Source: Flavobacterium xanthum (GTDB lineage Bacteria; Bacteroidota; Bacteroidia; Flavobacteriales; Flavobacteriaceae). From it: 64,000 nt of DNA. This document shows, piece after piece, positions 59,284 to 64,000 of this stretch; positions within the stretch are counted from its first letter, which is position 1, and each line of letters opens with the position of its first letter. A program made the position numbers and the translations under genes. The DNA lies in assembly GCF_900142695.1 (NCBI RefSeq), contig NZ_FRBU01000021.1, positions 1-64,000 on the forward strand, in the 5' to 3' direction. The notes beneath the pieces were generated by a model that did not search any database, was not told the DNA's origin, and saw only the letters and a program-made list of their open reading frames with translations.

Positions 59284-59979
59284 ATGATACAAGTAAACAA
59301 CCTTTCGAAAACATACAACGGAACAACCGTATTAAAAATAGATTCTTTAGAGATAAAAAAAGGCGAAAGCTTTGGATTAGTAGGCAATAACGGTGCTGGA
59401 AAAACTACTTTTTTTAGCCTTTTATTGGATTTAATCCAGCCTTCAACAGGAAACATTGTCAACCATGGCGTACAAGTAAACACCAGCGAATCTTGGAAAC
59501 CCTTCACCGCCTCCTTCCTAGATGAAAGTTTCTTGATAGGCTACTTGACTCCCGAAGAATATTTTTACTTTATAGGTGATTTACGCGGACAAAACAAAGC
59601 CGATGTCGATGCTTTATTGGCTACACACGAAGAATTTTTCAATGGTGAAATCCTAAAAAACAAGAAATATTTACGCGATTTATCCAAAGGGAATCAGAAA
59701 AAAGTAGGCATCATCGCTACCTTAATCGGGAATCCGGAAGTGATTATTCTGGACGAACCTTTTGCTAATTTAGACCCAACCACTCAATTCCGTTTAAAAA
59801 AAATCATCAAAGATTTAGCCGATAATCCAGAGATTACTGTTTTGGTTTCTAGCCACGATTTGCAGCATACCGTTGAGGTTAGCGACAGGATTGTTGCCAT
59901 GCACAAAGGCGAAGTGGTCAAGGATATTCAAACTTCACCAGAAACGTTAAAGGAACTAGAATTGTTTTTTGCCGTTTAA
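59284..59979 (+). CDS. ABC transporter ATP-binding protein
   Basis: Protein of 231 aa. Walker A GNNGAGKTT (about residues 34-42), Q-loop region near ASFLDESFLIGYLTPEEY (about 74-91), signature motif LSKGNQKKVG (about 135-144; the usual LSGGQ is LSKGN), Walker B VIILDEPFANLDP (about 152-164) and the switch His in VSSHDLQH. It drives the DUF5687 permease encoded just upstream. Normal length for an exporter ATPase. Confidence 0.94.
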   Translation: MIQVNNLSKTYNGTTVLKIDSLEIKKGESFGLVGNNGAGKTTFFSLLLDLIQPSTGNIVNHGVQVNTSESWKPFTASFLDESFLIGYLTPEEYFYFIGDLRGQNKADVDALLATHEEFFNGEILKNKKYLRDLSKGNQKKVGIIATLIGNPEVIILDEPFANLDPTTQFRLKKIIKDLADNPEITVLVSSHDLQHTVEVSDRIVAMHKGEVVKDIQTSPETLKELELFFAV

Positions 59980-60120
59980 ATTCAACCTAACAATCTCATA
60001 AAAAAGTATACCGCTACTACGCTAATTTCATTTATTACTTTAAATGTTTACGATGCGAATTAGCGGTTTATTTTTAGGCTTTCAAGTCAAAAACTACCTG
60101 TAAGTCTTTTAGATTTTACT

Positions 60121-60229
60121 TTGGGCGTGACCCTTCGTGAAAAACTTCGGGTCGGGCTGTACGCTGTATCTTTATTTTCTTAAAGAAAGAAAATAAAGGA
60201 TGCCGCTTCCATCCCTCACGCACGCGAAA
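60121..60229. repeat. structured GC-rich intergenic element
   Basis: In the 358-base gap between the ABC ATPase and sprE, about 110 bp are markedly GC-richer than their flanks, with GCGTGA near the left end and TCACGC near the right end as inverted ends. A central TTTATTTTCTT / AAGAAAATAAA hairpin and a GACCC/GGGTC pair lie inside. It resembles dispersed intergenic repeats I have seen in Bacteroidota genomes. No ORF. The rest of the gap is AT-rich with no recognised signal. Confidence 0.5.
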
Positions 60230-60337
60230 GAGTCAAATAAACCCGGATAATTTTCACGATGTCAAAAAGAAACGTATTTTTACCAGTCAGTATACTAAAA
60301 AGCATATTTAAAAGTTAATTGATAAAAACGTTTCCCC

Positions 60338-62965
60338 TTGAAAATCAATATATTTAAACCGTTACCCTTCTTGTTGTTTTTTGCTTTTTTGGTAGCTTGT
60401 TCTACTAAGAAAGATACTTTTTTGGCACGGAATTCTCATGCCTTAAGCACCAAGTATAACATTTTATACAACGGTAAAGTAGGCTTAGACAAAGGAGTTC
60501 AAACTTTAAAATCTAATGATGATGATGACTTCTGGCAACTTTTACCTCCAGAAAAAATGCAAATTGTAGAGGACTTCACCGCTACCACAAAACCAATAAA
60601 TGCTGATTTTGAATTGGCTGAAACCAAAGCGACCAAAGCCATTCAGAAACACTCCATGAATATTGGAGGCAGAGAAAAAAACAGTCAAATTGACGAAGCC
60701 TATCTCATGCTTGGAAAAGCGAGGTATTACGACCAACGGTTTGTGCCGGCTCTCGATGCTTTCAATTACATTCTCTATAAATACCCCAACAGCAGCAAGA
60801 TTTACGAAGCTAAAATATGGCGAGAAAAAACCAATATGCGTCTGGGAAATGATGCTTTAGTGATAAAAAACATCAGTAAATTATTAGAAGAGCACCAAGT
60901 AAAGAAACAAGTTTTTGCAGATGCAAACGCCCTTTTAGCGGCTTCTTTTTTAAACCTGGAAGAAAAGGATAGCGCCGTGGCCAAAATAAAAGAAGCCATC
61001 GCATTCACCAAAGTAAATCAGGAAAGAGCAAGATACCGTTTTGTTTTAGGACAATTGTATCTAGAGCTGGGGTATAAAGACAGCGCTGTGGCAGCCTATC
61101 AAGAAGTAATTAGTATGAACCGAAAAGCGGAGCGAAAATTTGTTATTCAAGCACATGCTAAAAAAGCGGAATTATTTGATTACCAAATTGGAGATACGAT
61201 TTCTTTTGTAAACACCTTCAATAAACTGATGCAAGACCGAGAAAATCGTCCCTACAAAGATTTGATTTTTCATCAAATGGCCGTGTATCATGACAAGCAA
61301 AACAATCGGAAAACGGCAATGGATTTGTATAGTGCTTCCTTAAAAACGAATTCGAAAGACAGCTATTTAATAGCCTCTAACTATAGAAATTTAGGAAACA
61401 TGTATTTTAGAAATGCGGAATATCCTTTGGCGGCAAAATACTACGATAGTACTTTAGTCAAGCTAAATAAGAAAACTAGAGAATTTGGTAAAATTCAAAA
61501 AATCAGAAGCAATCTCGATGAAGTGATTTTATACGAGGCGTTGGCAAAGCAAAATGACAGTATTCTAAATGTAGTGGCAATGAATCCTGCGGATCGTTCC
61601 GCTTATTATGAAAAATACATTACTAAATTAAAGGAACAAGATGAGGTTAAAAGGCTCTTAGAAGAAAAAAACAAAGTGATACAAGAAAACACTGCACGCA
61701 ATAATTCACCTTCTTCTATTGATCCAGTTTCTACTCAAGATCCGATAAGACCTAACCGCAAATCGACAATGACTCCACCTACAGCGGCGTCCACTAATGC
61801 GCAGCCTGGAGCGAGTACATTCTACTTTTATAATTTTACAACCGTGGCTTTTGGTAAAATAGAATTTAAAAAAATATGGGGCGACAGGGTTCTAAATGGC
61901 AATTGGAGACTTTCATCAGGAAATGTAAATGCAGCGGCTGCTGATTCTTTGACTTTGGAAAAGAACGGTACAAAAAAGGAATCGGACATCATACTAGTTG
62001 CAGAGCAGTACACTACGAATTATTATTTAAAACAACTTCCGACCGCACAAATAGAATTAGACAGCATTAGTAAAGAACGCAATTTTGCCTACTATCAATT
62101 GGGAATTATTTACAAAGAAAAATTCAAAGAAAATGATTTGGCTATCGCTAAACTGGAATACCTATTAAAAAATAATCCAGAGGAAAAACTGATTCTTCCT
62201 GCTATGTACAATTTGTATAAGTTATATCAAATCAACGGTAGCAGCAAAGCAGAGGCGATGAAAAACAGAATCGTAACGCAATATCCGGACTCCCGCTATG
62301 CCCAAATTATAAACAACACCAATCCAAGTGCGATTTCAGCAGTTGACTCGCCAGAAAGCGTCTATAACAAGTGGTATAAACTGTTTCAACAAGAGCAATT
62401 TGTTTTGGTTTTAGAGAATGCCGATGCTCTTATTACTCAGTTTTCGGGCGAAGAGATTGGATCTAAATTTGAACTGCTAAAAGCGAATGTGATAGGCAAG
62501 CTAAAAGGGGTTGCCGCTTACAAAAACGCGCTGCAAGTGGTTGCAGATAATTATCCAAATAGTGAGGAGGGGAAAAATGCCCTATTGATATTGAATGATC
62601 AAATTCCGTTTTTAGAAAAAATGGACTTTGTTACAACAGATTCAAATAACTGGAAAATTTTATATCAAGTGGGAGCACGCGATGCTCAAAACACCAAAGC
62701 GTTAGAAGAAAAAATAAAAGTATTCTTGGCAAGTGAAAACTTTCAAAAAATGTATTATTCGTATGATATCTACACGGACAAAGGAAATTTCATCACGATA
62801 CATGGAATAAAATCAAAGGCCTACGCAGCGGATATTGCATTGGTTTTAGAAGAAAATATAAAATATAAAATTACTGATGCGGCTGTAGTAGTTTCAGGCG
62901 AAAATTATAAAGTCATCCAAATCAAGAAAAATCTTGAAACGTATTTAGCCTCTAAAAAGCAATAA
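60338..62965 (+). CDS. sprE: SprE/PorW type IX secretion and gliding lipoprotein (TPR)
   Basis: Protein of 875 aa. It has a lipoprotein signal (MKINIFKPLPFLLFFAFLVAC; lipobox LVAC, Cys21), then tetratricopeptide repeats (YLMLGKARYYDQRFVPALDAFNYILYKYPNS about residues 125-155 and further units), a low-complexity Ser/Pro/Thr stretch (about 450-490) and a conserved C-terminal part with more TPRs and GARDAQNTKALEEKI. It matches SprE/PorW, needed for T9SS-dependent gliding and secretion. The only possible start is TTG at 60338: a stop lies five codons before it and no ATG occurs before the signal peptide. Confidence 0.88.
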   Translation: MKINIFKPLPFLLFFAFLVACSTKKDTFLARNSHALSTKYNILYNGKVGLDKGVQTLKSNDDDDFWQLLPPEKMQIVEDFTATTKPINADFELAETKATKAIQKHSMNIGGREKNSQIDEAYLMLGKARYYDQRFVPALDAFNYILYKYPNSSKIYEAKIWREKTNMRLGNDALVIKNISKLLEEHQVKKQVFADANALLAASFLNLEEKDSAVAKIKEAIAFTKVNQERARYRFVLGQLYLELGYKDSAVAAYQEVISMNRKAERKFVIQAHAKKAELFDYQIGDTISFVNTFNKLMQDRENRPYKDLIFHQMAVYHDKQNNRKTAMDLYSASLKTNSKDSYLIASNYRNLGNMYFRNAEYPLAAKYYDSTLVKLNKKTREFGKIQKIRSNLDEVILYEALAKQNDSILNVVAMNPADRSAYYEKYITKLKEQDEVKRLLEEKNKVIQENTARNNSPSSIDPVSTQDPIRPNRKSTMTPPTAASTNAQPGASTFYFYNFTTVAFGKIEFKKIWGDRVLNGNWRLSSGNVNAAAADSLTLEKNGTKKESDIILVAEQYTTNYYLKQLPTAQIELDSISKERNFAYYQLGIIYKEKFKENDLAIAKLEYLLKNNPEEKLILPAMYNLYKLYQINGSSKAEAMKNRIVTQYPDSRYAQIINNTNPSAISAVDSPESVYNKWYKLFQQEQFVLVLENADALITQFSGEEIGSKFELLKANVIGKLKGVAAYKNALQVVADNYPNSEEGKNALLILNDQIPFLEKMDFVTTDSNNWKILYQVGARDAQNTKALEEKIKVFLASENFQKMYYSYDIYTDKGNFITIHGIKSKAYAADIALVLEENIKYKITDAAVVVSGENYKVIQIKKNLETYLASKKQ

Positions 62966-62967
62966 TT

Positions 62968-63375
62968 ATGTTTGATAAAAAACAAAAATCATATACTGAT
63001 CTTCTAGGAAAGACCAATAGAATTGTAGAGGGAACCACGATCAAAGGGGATATTATTTCACAAGCTGATTTTAGATTAGACGGACACTTGATTGGTAATT
63101 TTGAGTCTGGCGGAAAAATTGTAATTGGCCCTGCAGGAAGTGTCACGGGAGATATTGTATGTAAAAATGCAGATATCGAAGGCAAATTTGACGGAAAAAT
63201 TCAGGTAACGGAGGTGCTAAATGTAAAATCGAAAGCTAGTATTCATGGTGAAGTTATCGTAGGCAAATTATCTGTTGAACCAGGTGCTGATTTTAGTGCG
63301 TCGTGTGCAATGAAGACCAATATTAAAAATCAAATGCCTACTAATGGACAACAAACCGCCTCAAAAAAGGCCTAA
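62968..63375 (+). CDS. bactofilin family (polymer-forming cytoskeletal) protein
   Basis: Protein of 135 aa. The central beta-helix core shows regular hydrophobic/glycine turns: NRIVEGTTIKGDIISQADFRLDGHLIGNFESGGKIVIGPAGSVTGDIVCKNADIEGKFDGKIQVTE (about residues 17-82; cited here as the turn series TTIKGDI, DFRLDGHLIG, GKIVIGPAGSVTGDI, ADIEGKFDGKI). Polar tails flank it. Bactofilins polymerise into filaments under the envelope. It starts 2 bp after sprE and overlaps atpZ by 32 bp. Confidence 0.92.
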   Translation: MFDKKQKSYTDLLGKTNRIVEGTTIKGDIISQADFRLDGHLIGNFESGGKIVIGPAGSVTGDIVCKNADIEGKFDGKIQVTEVLNVKSKASIHGEVIVGKLSVEPGADFSASCAMKTNIKNQMPTNGQQTASKKA

Positions 63376-63571
63376 TAAATGGCTTGCACTCATTAATATT
63401 CCCATTCAAATGGGAGTTATTATTTTCTTGTTCTCCTATCTTGGAGACTGGTTAGATGAAAATCATCCCAATCCCAAGGTGTATTACTCTAAAATTTTAG
63501 TATTCGTTGGTGTTGTACTGGCGTTGTATAACGTGATTCGGCAAGTAAACGAAATTAATAAAACACAATGA
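63344..63571 (+). CDS. atpZ: AtpZ/AtpI family protein
   Basis: Protein of 75 aa with two membrane helices (about residues 13-32 and 49-64) around GDWLDENHPNPKVYYSKILVFVGVVLALYNVIRQV, the AtpZ/AtpI pattern of a helical hairpin thought to help ATP synthase assembly or Mg2+ movement. Its start lies 32 bp inside the bactofilin gene in another frame, and it overlaps the next gene by 4 bp: tight translational coupling at the head of the atp operon. Confidence 0.88.
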   Translation: MDNKPPQKRPNKWLALINIPIQMGVIIFLFSYLGDWLDENHPNPKVYYSKILVFVGVVLALYNVIRQVNEINKTQ

Positions 63572-63960
63572 GTTTAAAAAAATACAGACCGCTTTTGTCT
63601 TTAGTAGTACTTGCAGGATTAGCATACCTTATTCATCGCGTTATTTTTTATGCTTTAGAAATAAATGATACGCCTTTTTATTATTCCATAGAAACCCTAT
63701 ATCTCTTGTTTTTAGTATTGTCAATTATGGTATTTGTAGTTTTGTTGAAAGTCAAAGAACGCAGTTTTGACAATGTAGGGATGTCTTTTCTTTTGAGCAC
63801 AAGTGTCAAAATGATTGTTTGTTATGTAATTTTAAAACCTATATTGCAGGTCACAAACGAGGAAAATACATTGGAGAAAATTAATTTTTTTATGATGTTT
63901 ATTATCTTTTTAGCAATTGAAACGATATTAACAATACGGATATTAAACGAAAAGCAATGA
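63568..63960 (+). CDS. DUF6168-like membrane protein
   Basis: Protein of 130 aa with four membrane helices (about residues 8-28, 40-60, 70-90 and 103-125). I recall this as DUF6168, the small membrane protein between atpZ and atpB in flavobacteria, in the position where AtpI often lies elsewhere. It overlaps atpZ by 4 bp (ATGA). atpB should follow beyond 64000; the last 40 bases of the window show no start of it yet. Confidence 0.72.
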   Translation: MSLKKYRPLLSLVVLAGLAYLIHRVIFYALEINDTPFYYSIETLYLLFLVLSIMVFVVLLKVKERSFDNVGMSFLLSTSVKMIVCYVILKPILQVTNEENTLEKINFFMMFIIFLAIETILTIRILNEKQ

Positions 63961-64000
63961 ATATGTGATTTAAGGAACAAATCCATCAAAAATAAATTTT

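Overview
The window looks like a chromosome segment from a gliding member of the Bacteroidota, most likely Flavobacterium. It is AT-rich, start codons mostly lack Shine-Dalgarno sequences, and many genes have the Bacteroidota -7 element TAnnTTTG just upstream. The gene content also fits: SprE/PorW (gliding and type IX secretion), a GLPGLI-family protein, a DUF4254 gene beside a family 9 glycosyltransferase, bactofilin-AtpZ before the ATP synthase, and several DUFs typical of this family. There is no prophage, no full insertion sequence and no CRISPR array.

Layout. 0.2-13 kb is housekeeping: alkB-type hydroxylase, gltX, an outer-membrane barrel, an SPFH protein, a DUF6327/holin-like/YtxH trio, glnS with an unusual C-terminal tail, folB, tRNA-Cys, a LysE-type exporter, a GIN-domain protein and RNase R. 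The tRNA-Cys is followed by seven ~90-bp tandem copies of its own 3' end plus terminator. 13.35-14.09 kb is gene-free, AT-rich and full of TTATCAACA-like boxes. Strand preference changes across it, so it is my candidate replication origin. 14.1-24.4 kb holds rpiB, an AAA/DUF4143 ATPase behind a 20-bp perfect inverted repeat, tex, a tatA missed by length cut-offs, an M23 peptidase gene that has lost its catalytic domain, a GH3-family gene and a DUF6909-like gene.

24.4-41.3 kb is a Wzx/Wzy-type surface polysaccharide locus: Wzz-like protein, rfbA-rfbC-rfbD (no rfbB), flippase, lipoprotein, two polymerase/ligase-type membrane proteins, glycosyltransferases, FkbM methyltransferase, SDR epimerase, UDP-glucuronate decarboxylase, a WcaJ-type initiating transferase and a CapK-like adenylating enzyme. 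Together they would make activated sugars, start the lipid-linked unit, flip it and polymerise it.

41.3-53.3 kb carries higBA (with an unusual insertion in HigB), purD, upp, DUF6341/DUF6427/DUF4254, a family 9 glycosyltransferase, an outer-membrane receptor with a GLPGLI partner, parDE and a lone PaaE-like reductase. 53.4-60 kb is a PadR-headed run of paralogous membrane proteins ending in an ABC exporter. It is interrupted twice by small GIY-YIG nuclease genes, each enclosed by ~25-bp inverted repeats, inside a recent tandem duplication. This is the most unusual accessory structure here. 60.3-64 kb is sprE, bactofilin, atpZ and a DUF6168-like gene, leading into the ATP synthase operon beyond the window.
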